From: Paraburkholderia silvatlantica | Lineage (GTDB): Bacteria > Pseudomonadota > Gammaproteobacteria > Burkholderiales > Burkholderiaceae | Direction of reading: 5' to 3' | Assembly: GCF_003096715.1 (NCBI RefSeq) | Contig: NZ_QEOL01000004.1 | Location: 62,001-126,000, forward strand | Length of the DNA: 64,000 nucleotides | Shown: positions 39,873 through 49,361 of the stretch, one piece after another | How the letters are laid out: each line of letters starts with the position of its first letter | How positions within the stretch are numbered: position 1 is the stretch's first letter | Position numbers and translations under genes: made by a program | Notes under the pieces: generated by a model | The model's database searches: none | The model's input: only the letters and a program-made list of their open reading frames with translations | What the model was told of the DNA's origin: nothing

Positions 39873-40070
39873 ATGAAATGGACCGATACGCAAGACATCG
39901 CGATGGCCTTGACGGATACCCATCCCGAAGTGGATCCGCAATACGTGCGCTTCACCGATCTGCACCGCTGGATCACCCAGCTCGACGGTTTCGACGACGA
40001 CCCCGAGCGCTCGAACGAGAAGATTCTCGAAGCGATCCAGGCCGCGTGGATCGAAGACGCGGACTACTGA
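39873..40070 (+). CDS. iscX: Fe-S assembly accessory protein IscX
   Basis: A 65-residue acidic protein, the family's normal size, that binds IscS and iron and tunes the rate of cluster assembly. It begins MKWTDTQDIA and contains DPQYVRFTDLHRWI and DDDPERSNEKILEAIQ, all typical. AGGAGG-type ribosome sequence lies upstream. Last gene of the operon, followed by a strong terminator. Confidence 0.95.
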   Translation: MKWTDTQDIAMALTDTHPEVDPQYVRFTDLHRWITQLDGFDDDPERSNEKILEAIQAAWIEDADY

Positions 40071-40098
40071 TTTCCGGCACGCCCGGCAAAGAGACGAG

Positions 40099-40135
40099 AA
40101 AAAGGCGATTTGCCATGACGGCAAATCGCCTTTTT
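40099..40135. terminator. Bidirectional terminator at the end of the isc operon
   Basis: Perfect 16-bp stem (40099-40114 and 40120-40135) with a five-base loop, A-rich on the left and T-rich on the right, between iscX and the convergent glycine-zipper gene. Confidence 0.94.
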
Positions 40136-40160
40136 TATCGCAGCGCCCGCTTCAGCGCGT

Positions 40161-40898
40161 TCAACCCGCGACCAGCGTGCCGTTCTCCACACGCACGCGC
40201 TCGCCTTGCTGGAACGGCGGCGCCTCGTGGTACGTGAAGTAGCGCGTCTTGCCGTTCTCCATGCGCACGCGCACCGAATAACTCGTCGTGCTGCGCAGGT
40301 GTTTTTCGACCGAGTTGCCTGCGAAACCGCCGCCCAGTGCGCCGAGCAGCGTCATGGCCGTGCGGCCGTTGCCCGAGCCGAACTGGTTGCCGACCACGCC
40401 ACCCGCCACCGCGCCGCCTACCGCGCCGATACCGGTGCCGTGGCCTTCATGCTTGACCTCGGAAATCGCGACGACCGTGCCGCACGTCGAGCATGCGGGC
40501 TGCGCGGGCGGCGCTTCCTGCGCGTATTGCTGCTGCGCCGGCTGCGGCGGCTGGCCGGGCTGTTGACCGTACTGCTGCGCCGGGGCGACGGGCACGGCCG
40601 CCTGCTGTTGAGCCTGTGCCGGGGCCGGCTGCGGTTCGGCGGGCGCATTCTGCTCGTTCTGCGCATATTGCGAGGCCTGGACCGGCTTCGTCGAGTCGAC
40701 GACCGGCGGCTGTGAGGTCTTCATGGCCGTCTGCCCCGTCTGAACCTGGGCGCTCTGTTCGGCGGTGCTGGAAGCCTTCGGAAAAACGCCGGTGATGGCT
40801 GCGGTGGCCGCCAGGCTCGCGACGATGACGGCTGCCGCCGCGGTTGCGATCAGCGGATGGAGGCGGCGTTTCGGTGTGGTCGAATCGGTGGTGTTCAT
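40161..40898 (-). CDS. Glycine-zipper membrane protein (17 kDa antigen/SlyB-like)
   Basis: A 245-residue envelope protein. One hydrophobic segment (about 16-38) acts as anchor or uncleaved signal. A low-complexity Gln/Pro/Ala region (about 70-135) contains QYGQQPGQPPQP-type sequence and could span peptidoglycan. The Rick_17kDa/glycine-zipper segment follows (GTGIGAVGGAVAGGVVGNQFG, continuing to LGALGGGFAGNSVEK, about 150-198). The end is a basic, beta-rich tail (YSVRVRMENGKTRYFTY). Proteins of this kind help keep the outer membrane intact; the exact role is unknown. It converges on iscX. Confidence 0.85.
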   Translation of the reverse strand: MNTTDSTTPKRRLHPLIATAAAAVIVASLAATAAITGVFPKASSTAEQSAQVQTGQTAMKTSQPPVVDSTKPVQASQYAQNEQNAPAEPQPAPAQAQQQAAVPVAPAQQYGQQPGQPPQPAQQQYAQEAPPAQPACSTCGTVVAISEVKHEGHGTGIGAVGGAVAGGVVGNQFGSGNGRTAMTLLGALGGGFAGNSVEKHLRSTTSYSVRVRMENGKTRYFTYHEAPPFQQGERVRVENGTLVAG

Positions 40899-41147
40899 GA
40901 CAGGCTCCGTCTTTGGCAGAGTTGGCTCTCGTGTGAGACCCAGTTTGAGCCAATCCAGGTCGGTGGGCGTTTCAATTTGTAACCCCGCGCGGTGAGCGCG
41001 CGCAGACGCCGAGGGCGCGGTCGTCGCGCAGCGTTGCTCAGCGCGGTTTTCGACCCTGGCGCAATTGGGGTACCCGTCCCAGCCGCTGCGCTAGTCGGCA
41101 GATTTTACCGATGGTTACAAACGTGCGTGCTCAGAGGCCCGAAAGAA

Positions 41148-41183
41148 ACGGGGCGCATACGGCGTGAACCGCATGCGCCCCGT
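41148..41183 (-). terminator. Terminator of lysS
   Basis: On the minus strand an 11-bp perfect stem (41183-41173 and 41158-41148) is followed by TTTCTTTC. It starts 21 bases after the lysS stop. Confidence 0.82.
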
Positions 41184-41203
41184 CGTGTCAGGCAATCTTC
41201 CGC

Positions 41204-42739
41204 TTAGTCTTCGCGACGCAGGTGCGGGAAGAGGATCACGTCGCGGATGCTTGCGCTGTCCGTGAGCAGCATGATCAGACGGTCGATGCCGATGCCGCAG
41301 CCGCCCGTCGGAGGCATGCCGTATTCGAGCGCGCGGATGTAGTCGGCGTCGTAGAACATCGCTTCCTCGTCGCCGGCGTCCTTCTGCTCGACTTGCTTCT
41401 TGAAGCGCGCGGCCTGGTCTTCCGGATCGTTGAGCTCCGAGAAGCCGTTGGCGATCTCGCGGCCCGTGATGAAGAGCTCGAAGCGCTCGGTGATGCCCGG
41501 CAGCGTGTCCGAGGCGCGCGCGAGCGGCGAGACTTCGACCGGGTAGTCGATGATGTAGGTCGGCTCCCACAGCTGCGACTCGGCCGTCTCTTCGAAGAGC
41601 GCCAGCTGGAGCGAGCCCACGCCCGCGTTCAGGAACGCCGGCTGGTTCGTGTCCACGCCGAACTTCCTGAGTTCCGTACGCAGGAAGGCGGCGTCGGCAA
41701 GCTGCTCGTTCGTGTATTGCGGCGCGTACTTCTGGATCGCCTGCTGAATCGTCAAGCGATGGAACGGCTTCGAGAGGTCGAGTTCGCGGCCCTGATACGT
41801 CAGCACGGCGGTGCCGCTCGCGTCGATGGCGGCCTGGCGGATCAACTGCTCGGTGAAGTCCATGAGCCATGCGTAGTCGGTGTACGCGGCGTAGAACTCC
41901 ATCATCGTGAATTCCGGATTGTGACGCGGCGAAACGCCTTCGTTACGGAAATTCCGGTTGATCTCGAACACGCGCTCGAAGCCGCCTACGATCAGGCGCT
42001 TGAGATACAGCTCGGGCGCGATGCGCATGAACATCTGCATGTCGAGCGCGTTGTGGTGCGTGACGAACGGCTTCGCGGCCGCGCCGCCCGGGATCGGGTG
42101 CAGCATCGGCGTTTCGACTTCCATGAAGCCCGCGTCGGCCATGAAGCGGCGCACGGAGGAAATCGCCTTGGTGCGCGCCTGGAACGTCTGACGCGCTTCC
42201 GGCGTGACGATCAGGTCGACATAGCGCTGGCGATAGCGCATTTCCTGGTCGGAGAGGCCGTGGAACTTGTCCGGCAGCGGACGCAGCGCCTTCGAGAGCA
42301 GACGCAGTTCCGTGCAGCGCACCGAAAGCTCGCCCTTGTTGGTGCGGAACAGCACGCCTTTGGCCGCGACGATGTCACCGAGGTCCCACTTCTTGAACGC
42401 GTCGTAGGTTGCCTCGCCCACGTCGGCGGGCGTGATGAAGAACTGGATCTGGCCCGAGCCGTCGCGCACCGTGGCGAAGCTCGCCTTGCCCATCACGCGC
42501 TTGAGCATCATGCGGCCGGCGATGGCCACTTCGAGCGGGTTCGCTTCGAGCGCGTCCTTGTCGGTGTCGGCGTAGTCGCGCGCCAGGTCGGCGGCGTGGT
42601 GGGTCGGGCGGAAGTCGTTCGGATAGGCAACGCCTGCCTCGCGCAGCGCGCGCAGTTTCTCGCGGCGCTCGGCGATGATCTGGTTGTCGTCGAGTTCGGG
42701 CGCGGCGCTGGGCGCGTTCTGCTGGGTCGGTTCGGTCAT
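41204..42739 (-). CDS. lysS: Lysyl-tRNA synthetase (class II)
   Basis: A 511-residue class II synthetase that charges tRNA-Lys. The N-terminal OB-fold anticodon-binding domain (about 65-175) is followed by the catalytic core with motif 1 ([16 protein letters not shown]), motif 2 ([14 protein letters not shown]) and motif 3 ([14 protein letters not shown]). The start at 42739 gives the usual [12 protein letters not shown] N-terminus; the ribosome site is weak. It lies 211 bp downstream of prfB, as in many proteobacteria, and is followed by a terminator. Confidence 0.97.
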   Translation of the reverse strand: MTEPTQQNAPSAAPELDDNQIIAERREKLRALREAGVAYPNDFRPTHHAADLARDYADTDKDALEANPLEVAIAGRMMLKRVMGKASFATVRDGSGQIQFFITPADVGEATYDAFKKWDLGDIVAAKGVLFRTNKGELSVRCTELRLLSKALRPLPDKFHGLSDQEMRYRQRYVDLIVTPEARQTFQARTKAISSVRRFMADAGFMEVETPMLHPIPGGAAAKPFVTHHNALDMQMFMRIAPELYLKRLIVGGFERVFEINRNFRNEGVSPRHNPEFTMMEFYAAYTDYAWLMDFTEQLIRQAAIDASGTAVLTYQGRELDLSKPFHRLTIQQAIQKYAPQYTNEQLADAAFLRTELRKFGVDTNQPAFLNAGVGSLQLALFEETAESQLWEPTYIIDYPVEVSPLARASDTLPGITERFELFITGREIANGFSELNDPEDQAARFKKQVEQKDAGDEEAMFYDADYIRALEYGMPPTGGCGIGIDRLIMLLTDSASIRDVILFPHLRRED

Positions 42740-42950
42740 GATGGCTCGGAGTTCTTGGATACGCAGGTGTTTCGGCGAGTTTTCGGGGCTGCGGCCCCGG
42801 CATGGTCCTTCGCGGGACACGGCGCGCATCGCGCGCAGATAAGCGGACTTCGGTTCCTGCCGCGCGTCGCGCGCCTCGCGGTCGTTGCGGGCGGCGCGGC
42901 AGGAGAGGGCGGCATGCGGTGAACTGCTGCGCCCGCGGCGTGCGGCAAGC

Positions 42951-44055
42951 TTACACGCCCTGTTTCAGGCTCGCGCTGATGAAGGCGTCGAGATCGCCGT
43001 CGAGCACGGCCTTGGTGTTGCTGATTTCGACGTTGGTGCGCAGATCCTTGATACGGCTGTTGTCGAGCACGTAGGAGCGGATCTGGTGACCCCAGCCCAC
43101 GTCCGACTTGCCCGCTTCGAGCTTGTCCTGTTCCGACTGGCGCTTGCGCATCTCGGCTTCGTACAGGCGCGATTTCAGCATGGCCATGGCTTCGGCGCGG
43201 TTGCGGTGCTGCGAGCGGTCGTTCTGGCACTGCACGACGATGCCCGACGGGACGTGCGTGATACGCACGGCGGAGTCGGTCTTGTTGATGTGCTGACCGC
43301 CCGCGCCCGAAGCGCGGTACGTGTCGATGCGCAGATCGGCCGGATTGACTTCGATCTCGAACGAGTCGTCGATTTCCGGATACACGAACACCGACGAGAA
43401 CGACGTATGACGACCGCCCGAGGAGTCGAACGGCGACTTGCGCACGAGACGGTGAATGCCGGTTTCGGTACGCAGGAAGCCGTAGGCGTATTCGCCTTCG
43501 ACCTTGATCGTCGCGCTCTTGATGCCGGCCACGTCGCCTTCGGATTCTTCGAGCACTTCGGTCTTGAAGCCCTTGCGCTCGCAGTAGCGCACGTACTGGC
43601 GCAGCAGCATGGACGCCCAGTCGCAGGCCTCGGTGCCGCCGGCGCCGGCCTGGATGTCGATGAACGCGTTGTTCGGGTCGGCCGGATTCGCGAACATGCG
43701 GCGGAACTCGACGTCGGCGACGCGCGCTTCGATTGCGTGAGCGTCGGTTTCGACGGCGACGAGCGTGTCTTCATCGCCTTCTTCGCGCGCCATCTCGAAC
43801 AGATCCTGGGTGTCGCGCGTGTCGTTCTCGATGCCGTCGAGCACGTGCACCACGCCCTCGAGCAGCTTCTTTTCCTTGCCGAGACCCTGGGCGTGTTTGG
43901 AGTCGTTCCAGACGTTGGGGTCTTCGAGTTCGCTGTTGACTTCGACGAGCCGTCGGGCTTTTACGTCGTAGTCAAAGATACCCCCGTAGCTCGCCCGCGC
44001 GCGTGCGCAGGTCCGCCAAAAGGGCTTCGATCGCGTTGAGACGTTCCGCTTCCAT
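42951..44055 (-). CDS. prfB: Peptide chain release factor 2, with programmed +1 frameshift
   Basis: RF2 terminates translation at UGA and UAA. The first 27 codons (from ATG at 44055, [13 protein letters not shown]) end in the in-frame stop TGA at 43974-43972. Reading then shifts +1 and continues DYDVKARRL to the stop at 42951, giving 367 residues. The SPF stop-codon recognition motif is in [10 protein letters not shown] and the catalytic GGQ in [16 protein letters not shown]. This is the classical self-regulating frameshift, not a mutation. The gene lies between recJ and lysS on the same strand. Confidence 0.96.
43971..43985 (-). promoter_or_regulatory. prfB programmed frameshift site
   Basis: The minus strand reads GGGGG-TAT-CTT-TGA-C: an internal Shine-Dalgarno-like run (43985-43981), the slippery CTT codon (43977-43975) and the UGA-C stop (43974-43971). 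Spacing equals the E. coli site. Low RF2 favours the shift and so more RF2. Confidence 0.95.
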
Positions 44056-44174
44056 TTGTATCGTGATCCGGCGTGTAAAACATTGAATTATAGCCGATTG
44101 GGCCCGGATCAAGGGCGGCGCGGGCTGTTCGGGCGGCCCGCGCTTTTCAGCGCAACGTGCAGTTCAAGGCAGGT

Positions 44175-45881
44175 TCAGAGCGCAGCGTGCTCCACCACGA
44201 GTTGCACGCGCGACACGCCGTTCCAGGTGTCGCGCACGAGCCGGTAGGCGACCGTCGTGCGCTGCGGCAGCGACTCCGTGTGGTTGAACCAGATTGCGTT
44301 GAAGCGCTGGCGTCCGCGCAGCAGTTGCAGCTTGAGGTGCTTGTCCTTCACGAGCGCCTGCGAGGCCACCTCGAATTCCCCCGAAAACACGGGCGCCGGG
44401 AAGCCCTGGCCCCACACGGCGGCGTCGAGCATCTCGACGAAATCGGGCGTGAAGTAGGCGTCTTCGAGGTCGCCGTCGGTTTCGACTGTGCGCGCGAGCG
44501 CTTCTTCGGTGAGCCATTCGCGGCCCACGCGCTCGAAGGCGGCGGCGAAGCGCGGCACGTCGGCGGCGGCGATCGTCATGCCCGCGGCCATGGCGTGGCC
44601 GCCGAACTTCTGGATCAGTCCAGGCTCGCGCTTGCTGATCAGATCGACCGCGTCGCGCAGATGGAAACCGGGGATCGAGCGGCCCGAGCCCTTCACGAGT
44701 GCGCCGTCTTCGTCGGCAGGGGCGAACGTGAACGAGGGGCGGTGAAAACGCTCCTTGAGCCGCCCCGCGACGATGCCGATCACGCCCTGGTGCCAGCCTT
44801 CGTTAAAGAGCGTGAGCGTGGCCTTGCCTTGCGGATCGATATCGGCGAGATCGGCGAGCGCCTGCTGCTGCATGCCGGCTTCGATCTCGCGGCGCTCGCG
44901 GTTCATGCCGTCGAGCTGCTGTGCAAGTTCCCAGGCGCGGCCCACGTCGTCGGTGGTCAGGCACTCGATGCCGAGCGACATGTCAGAGAGCCGGCCGGCC
45001 GCATTCAGGCGCGGGCCGAGCGCGAAGCCGAAGTCGAAGCCCGACGCGCTTTTCGCGTCGCGGCCCGCGGCGCGAAAGAGTGCGGCGATGCCCGGCTGCA
45101 TGCGGCCGTTGCGCACGCGCTGCAAACCCTGCGCGACGAGCACGCGGTTATTGCAGTCGAGCTTCACGACGTCGGCGACGGTGCCGAGCGCGACGAGATC
45201 GAGCAGGCCGTCGAGGCGCGGCTCGGGGTTTCCATCGCCGAACGCGCCGCGCTTGCGCAATTCCGCGCGCAGCGCGAGCAGCGTGTAGAACATCACGCCC
45301 ACGCCCGCGATGCACTTGCTCGGAAACTCGCAGCCCGGCTGGTTCGGATTGACGATGGCGCGCGCGTCGGGGAGCGTGTCGCCGGGCAGGTGGTGGTCGG
45401 TCACGAGCACCTCGATGCCGAGCTCGTTGGCCGCCGCCACGCCTTCCACGCTGGCGATGCCGTTGTCCACCGTGATCAGGACGTCGGGCGGTCCGCCCTT
45501 GCGCTGCGCGGCGAGTGCGACGATCTCGGGCGTGAGGCCGTAGCCATACTCGAAGCGGTTCGGCACGAGATAGTCGATCTGCGCGCCGAACATGCGCAGG
45601 CCGCGCACGGCCACGGCGCACGCCGTCGCGCCGTCGCAGTCGTAGTCGGCGACCACGAGCATGCGGCAGTCCGCTTCGAGCGCGTCGGCGAGCAGCGTGG
45701 CGGCCTCGTCGAGGCCCTTCATCCCGGTAGGCGGGATGAGGCGGGCAAGGCCGGTTTCGATTTCGTCGGGCTGGCAAATGCCGCGCGAGGCGTAGAGGCG
45801 CGCGAGCACCGGATGCAGGCCGTGGCGCACGAGCGCTTCGGTGTCGGCGGGCGAGCAGGCGCGGGTGACGATTCGGGTCAT
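44175..45881 (-). CDS. recJ: Single-stranded-DNA-specific 5'-3' exonuclease RecJ
   Basis: A 568-residue DHH-family nuclease used in recombination, mismatch and base excision repair. The DHH-phosphoesterase motifs are present: VADYDCDGATA near 79-89, VTVDNG-type motif ITVDNGIAS, and VTDHHLPGD. The DHHA1 domain has the FGGHAMAAGM motif, and the C-terminal OB fold follows. Length matches the E. coli protein (577). It lies 33 bp after the RpfE-family gene and 119 bp before prfB, all on the minus strand. Confidence 0.96.
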   Translation of the reverse strand: MTRIVTRACSPADTEALVRHGLHPVLARLYASRGICQPDEIETGLARLIPPTGMKGLDEAATLLADALEADCRMLVVADYDCDGATACAVAVRGLRMFGAQIDYLVPNRFEYGYGLTPEIVALAAQRKGGPPDVLITVDNGIASVEGVAAANELGIEVLVTDHHLPGDTLPDARAIVNPNQPGCEFPSKCIAGVGVMFYTLLALRAELRKRGAFGDGNPEPRLDGLLDLVALGTVADVVKLDCNNRVLVAQGLQRVRNGRMQPGIAALFRAAGRDAKSASGFDFGFALGPRLNAAGRLSDMSLGIECLTTDDVGRAWELAQQLDGMNRERREIEAGMQQQALADLADIDPQGKATLTLFNEGWHQGVIGIVAGRLKERFHRPSFTFAPADEDGALVKGSGRSIPGFHLRDAVDLISKREPGLIQKFGGHAMAAGMTIAAADVPRFAAAFERVGREWLTEEALARTVETDGDLEDAYFTPDFVEMLDAAVWGQGFPAPVFSGEFEVASQALVKDKHLKLQLLRGRQRFNAIWFNHTESLPQRTTVAYRLVRDTWNGVSRVQLVVEHAAL

Positions 45882-45914
45882 GCGGGGCGGCGGAAGAAAG
45901 AGGTCATTCGGGAA

Positions 45915-47030
45915 TCATTCGATAAAGAGCGACGCGAACAGGCGGCGTCGCCAGAACTTGCGCAAATCGCCGCGCGTGACGGAGAGCGTGACCGAGCCGG
46001 TGTCGCCGCACAGCGTGAGGTCGAGCGCGGCGAGCGCACCCGTTTGCAGCGCGGCGAGCGCGGGCGCGAACCAGTCGCGCTCCAGTTGCGCGAACGCGGC
46101 GTTCCAGCGGCCCCAGTCCTGCTGGATGAAGGCCGCCGAGAACGGATCGAGCTCGACGAGCGTCGCGCCGGTGACCGTGCTGTTGCCGAGCGAGGCTGCA
46201 AGCGCGGCGAAGGTCGCGGGCGCGGCGCCGACTTCCGCCTTCGCGGCGAGCGCCAGGCCGCGCGTGGCAGCCGCATCGGAGCGCACGCGCGCATAGGGGC
46301 TCGTGACGGTGCGCAGCACGCCCTGGGCGTGAAACCAGATCGAATTGACGGCGGGCAGACCGCGCGCCTCGCGTGCCTCGTTCACCGGATGCTCGAACCA
46401 CGCCATCTGCACTTCGTTCTGCACCTTCATCCAGGCGCGCGAGCGCTGGCCCGAATGGGCCTCGTGCGGCAGCCAGATCTCGATGTTGCGGCCGCTCGCG
46501 CGCAAGGGCGACGCCCCCGCGAGCGTGCCGAACGCTTCCGAGGAGAGATACCAGCGCTGCGGCGTCGGCGCCTCGATGCGCACGCCCAGTTCTTCGATCA
46601 GCGGGCGGGCGACGGTGTAGAGCGTCGCGGCGTCGTTATCGGCGAGTTCGAGCGAGGCAGGGTCGATCAGCACCAGATGATCGTGCGCGATGCGCACGTG
46701 CACGGGCTGCACGCACGCCCAGGTGGCGTTCCCGGGCGTGCCGCCGTCGGCGAGCAGCATGTAGGGCGCAAGCGGCGCCTCGTCGTCGGCGGCCGGCGCG
46801 GGCTTTGCGCCGCTCGCGCTCGCGGTACCGAGCGCGCCGAACTGGCGCGCAACCCAGCGCTCGTGCGGCAGCGTGCGCTGGAAGTCCTCGCCGATCACCT
46901 GCTCGCCGAGCGTCGCGCGCGCAACCAGTTTCGCGAGCGCCGGGTATTCGAGGCCCGCGAGCGCGGTGGAGGCGGCCGCCGCGGATGGCAAGGCAAAGGG
47001 GACAAGGAGATGGAGTCGGTCGGCGGGCAT
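45915..47030 (-). CDS. RpfE-family protein (phosphoglycerate mutase-like) of unknown function
   Basis: A 371-residue protein matching what databases call the regulatory protein RpfE type or cofactor-independent phosphoglycerate mutase-like group. Recognisable segments are LHLLVPFALPSA at the N-terminus, GEDFQRTLPHERWVARQFG, RNIEIWLPHEAH, QNEVQMAWFEHPVNEAREARGLPAVNSIWFHAQG, and DLTLCGDTGSVTLSV. The metal-binding residues of true phosphoglycerate mutases are not apparent. In Xanthomonas rpfE lies beside recJ in the rpf cluster; the same pairing is seen here. Start 47030 is chosen; a second ATG at 47042 would add four residues. Confidence 0.8.
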   Translation of the reverse strand: MPADRLHLLVPFALPSAAAASTALAGLEYPALAKLVARATLGEQVIGEDFQRTLPHERWVARQFGALGTASASGAKPAPAADDEAPLAPYMLLADGGTPGNATWACVQPVHVRIAHDHLVLIDPASLELADNDAATLYTVARPLIEELGVRIEAPTPQRWYLSSEAFGTLAGASPLRASGRNIEIWLPHEAHSGQRSRAWMKVQNEVQMAWFEHPVNEAREARGLPAVNSIWFHAQGVLRTVTSPYARVRSDAAATRGLALAAKAEVGAAPATFAALAASLGNSTVTGATLVELDPFSAAFIQQDWGRWNAAFAQLERDWFAPALAALQTGALAALDLTLCGDTGSVTLSVTRGDLRKFWRRRLFASLFIE

Positions 47031-47259
47031 GATGGTGCGCATTGTACTTCGGCGCTGCGCACGCCGGGCCGCCCCCGGGCGTGCCGCACCGGCTTTGCGC
47101 TGCCTTCGTTATTCGCGTGCAGCGGCACTTGTGGACGAAATGTGGCTCGAAGGAGAGAGCGGGCAAACGCCCCCCCGGCGGAGCGGTTCTCAGGCGTGAA
47201 AGTTCGCGCAAACCCCGTCGAATGTCCGTGGAGGGTCGCCAGTGTGGCAAACTTCGCGG

Positions 47260-47288
47260 TTGATCGCCGCCCAACCCGGCACGATATT
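47260..47288 (+). promoter_or_regulatory. Candidate promoter of the lolCD operon
   Basis: TTGATC (47260-47265) and GATATT (47283-47288) 17 bp apart, 75 bp before lolC. The rest of the 332-bp gap before lolC (47031-47362) holds no gene that I can support. Confidence 0.5.
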
Positions 47289-47362
47289 CTCCGGCGCATC
47301 CGGCGCACTGGCCCCAGGGTCAATACGGCGCCGGAGCGCAACGAAGACGCAAAAGGATTCGC

Positions 47363-48616
47363 TTGAAACTTCCCTACGAATGGCAGATAGGCTGGCGCTA
47401 CACCCGCGCCGGTAAACGCACGACCGGCAACGGGTTCATCTCGTTCATCGCGCTCATCTCGATGTCGGGCATCGCGCTCGGCGTCGCGGCGCTGATCGTC
47501 GTGCTCTCGGTGATGAACGGTTTCCAGCGCGACGTGCGCGACCGCATGCTCTCCGTGCTCGCGCACATCGAGATCTTTTCGCCCACGGGCACGATGCCGG
47601 ACTGGCAGCTCACTGCGAAGGAAGCGAAAACCAATCCCGAAGTCATCGGTGCGGCGCCTTACGTCGACGCCCAGGCGCTGCTCACGCGCGGCGACAGCGT
47701 GAACGGCGTCGCGCTGCGCGGCATCGAGCCTTCCGAGGAGCCGCAGGTTTCGGACATCGGCAAGGAAATGAAGGCGGGCAGCCTGAACGACCTCACGCCG
47801 GGCAGCTTCGGCATCGTGCTTGGCGCGGATCTCGCGGTGAACCTCGGTGTGACGGTGGGCGACAAGGTCACGCTCGTCGCGCCCGAGGGCTCGATCACGC
47901 CGGCCGGCATGCTGCCGCGGCTGAAGCAGTTCACGGTGGTGGGCGTGTTCGAATCGGGCCATTACGAGTACGACAGCACGCTCGCGCTCACCAACATCCA
48001 CGACGCGCAAGTGCTCTATCGCCTCGGCGCGCCAAGCGGCGTGCGCCTGCGCCTGAAGGACATGCAGCGCGCGCCGGCGGTGGCGCGCCAGCTCGTGCAT
48101 ACGCTCTCGGGCGACCTCTATATCCGCGACTGGACGCAGCAGAACAAGACCTGGTTCTCGGCCGTGCAGATCGAAAAACGCATGATGTTCATCATTCTCA
48201 CGCTCATCATCGCGGTGGCGGCGTTCAATCTCGTTTCGTCTCTCGTCATGACCGTCACCAACAAGCAGGCCGATATCGCGATCCTGCGCACGCTCGGCGC
48301 GCAGCCGCGCTCGATCATGAAGATCTTCGTCGTGCAGGGCGTGACGATCGGCTTCGTGGGCACCGCCATCGGCATCGCGCTCGGTTGCCTGATCGCGTGG
48401 AGCATTCCATGGAGCGTGCCGGCGATCGAGCATCTGCTCGGCATTCAGTTCCTGCCGCCTTCGGTGTATTTCATCAGCGAACTGCCTTCGGAACTCGTGG
48501 CCTCCGACGTGATCCGCATTGGCGTGATCGCCTTCGTGCTGTCCGCGCTCGCCACGCTCTATCCGAGCTGGCGCGCGGCCAAGGTTCGTCCCGCGGAGGC
48601 GCTGCGCTATGAATGA
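47363..48616 (+). CDS. lolC: Lipoprotein-releasing system permease LolC/LolE
   Basis: An inner-membrane subunit of the ABC transporter that hands lipoproteins to LolA. The 417 residues hold an N-terminal membrane helix (about 25-50), a large periplasmic domain (about 55-265) and three C-terminal helices (about 275-300, 320-350 and 380-405) of the FtsX/MacB class. The start codon is TTG at 47363, with AAAGGA eight bases upstream; no other start fits the conserved N-terminus. Its stop overlaps the lolD start by 8 bp. A single LolC/E-type subunit probably forms a homodimer (LolF-like). Confidence 0.92.
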   Translation: MKLPYEWQIGWRYTRAGKRTTGNGFISFIALISMSGIALGVAALIVVLSVMNGFQRDVRDRMLSVLAHIEIFSPTGTMPDWQLTAKEAKTNPEVIGAAPYVDAQALLTRGDSVNGVALRGIEPSEEPQVSDIGKEMKAGSLNDLTPGSFGIVLGADLAVNLGVTVGDKVTLVAPEGSITPAGMLPRLKQFTVVGVFESGHYEYDSTLALTNIHDAQVLYRLGAPSGVRLRLKDMQRAPAVARQLVHTLSGDLYIRDWTQQNKTWFSAVQIEKRMMFIILTLIIAVAAFNLVSSLVMTVTNKQADIAILRTLGAQPRSIMKIFVVQGVTIGFVGTAIGIALGCLIAWSIPWSVPAIEHLLGIQFLPPSVYFISELPSELVASDVIRIGVIAFVLSALATLYPSWRAAKVRPAEALRYE

Positions 48617-49340
48617 CCGTCAATCGCTGATCGCCTCGGCGGGCGACTATCCGTACGTGCTCGAAGCGCACGGCGTCTCGAAGGTGTTTGGCCAGGGCCC
48701 GCTTGCAGTGCAGGTGCTGCACGACACCGATCTGAAAGTGAAGCGCGGCGAGAAGCTCGCCGTGGTGGGCGCGTCGGGCTCAGGCAAGAGCACGCTGCTG
48801 CATGTGCTCGGCGGACTCGACGAGCCGGGCGCGGGCAAGGTCTCGGTGCTCGGCAAGCCGTTCACCGAGCTGTCCGAGCGCGAGCGCAACGAGCTGCGCA
48901 ATCGCGCGCTGGGCTTCGTCTATCAGTTCCACCATCTGCTGCCGGAGTTTTCGGCGCTCGACAACGTAGCGATGCCGCTGCGCATTCGCCGCATGACGCA
49001 GGAAGATGCACGCGCCGAGGCAATGCAGATCCTCGAGCGCGTGGGCCTCTCGCATCGCGCGCGCAACCGGCCGGGCGAGCTGTCGGGCGGCGAGCGCCAG
49101 CGCGTGGCGATCGCACGCGCGCTCGTGACGAAGCCCGCCTGCGTGCTCGCCGACGAGCCCACGGGCAACCTCGACGGCGCGACGGCCGATACGGTCTTCA
49201 ACCTGATGCTAGAACTCTCCGACCAGTTCGATACGAGCTTCGTGATCGTGACGCACGATCCCGACCTTGCGGCGCGCTGCGACCGCATCGTGCGTTTGCG
49301 CGACGGCATGCTGCACGAGGAACCGGTCGTGCCGGTCTGA
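48609..49340 (+). CDS. lolD: Lipoprotein-releasing system ATPase LolD
   Basis: The ATPase of the LolCDE transporter, 243 residues. Walker [11 protein letters not shown]-loop, signature [15 protein letters not shown], Walker [13 protein letters not shown] and the H-loop (IVTHDPD) are complete. It overlaps lolC, so the two proteins are made together in the right ratio. Confidence 0.96.
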   Translation: MNDRQSLIASAGDYPYVLEAHGVSKVFGQGPLAVQVLHDTDLKVKRGEKLAVVGASGSGKSTLLHVLGGLDEPGAGKVSVLGKPFTELSERERNELRNRALGFVYQFHHLLPEFSALDNVAMPLRIRRMTQEDARAEAMQILERVGLSHRARNRPGELSGGERQRVAIARALVTKPACVLADEPTGNLDGATADTVFNLMLELSDQFDTSFVIVTHDPDLAARCDRIVRLRDGMLHEEPVVPV

Positions 49341-49361
49341 GCCTTCACGCGAGCGAGCGCC

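Noticed and set aside
43971..43985. Frameshift mutation or pseudogene in prfB
   Set aside because: The element matches the programmed frameshift site exactly and the protein is otherwise complete.
44157..47366. 1069-residue open frame on the plus strand antisense to recJ and the RpfE-like gene
   Set aside because: Arg/Ala/Glu-rich, no motif, and opposes a confident RecJ.
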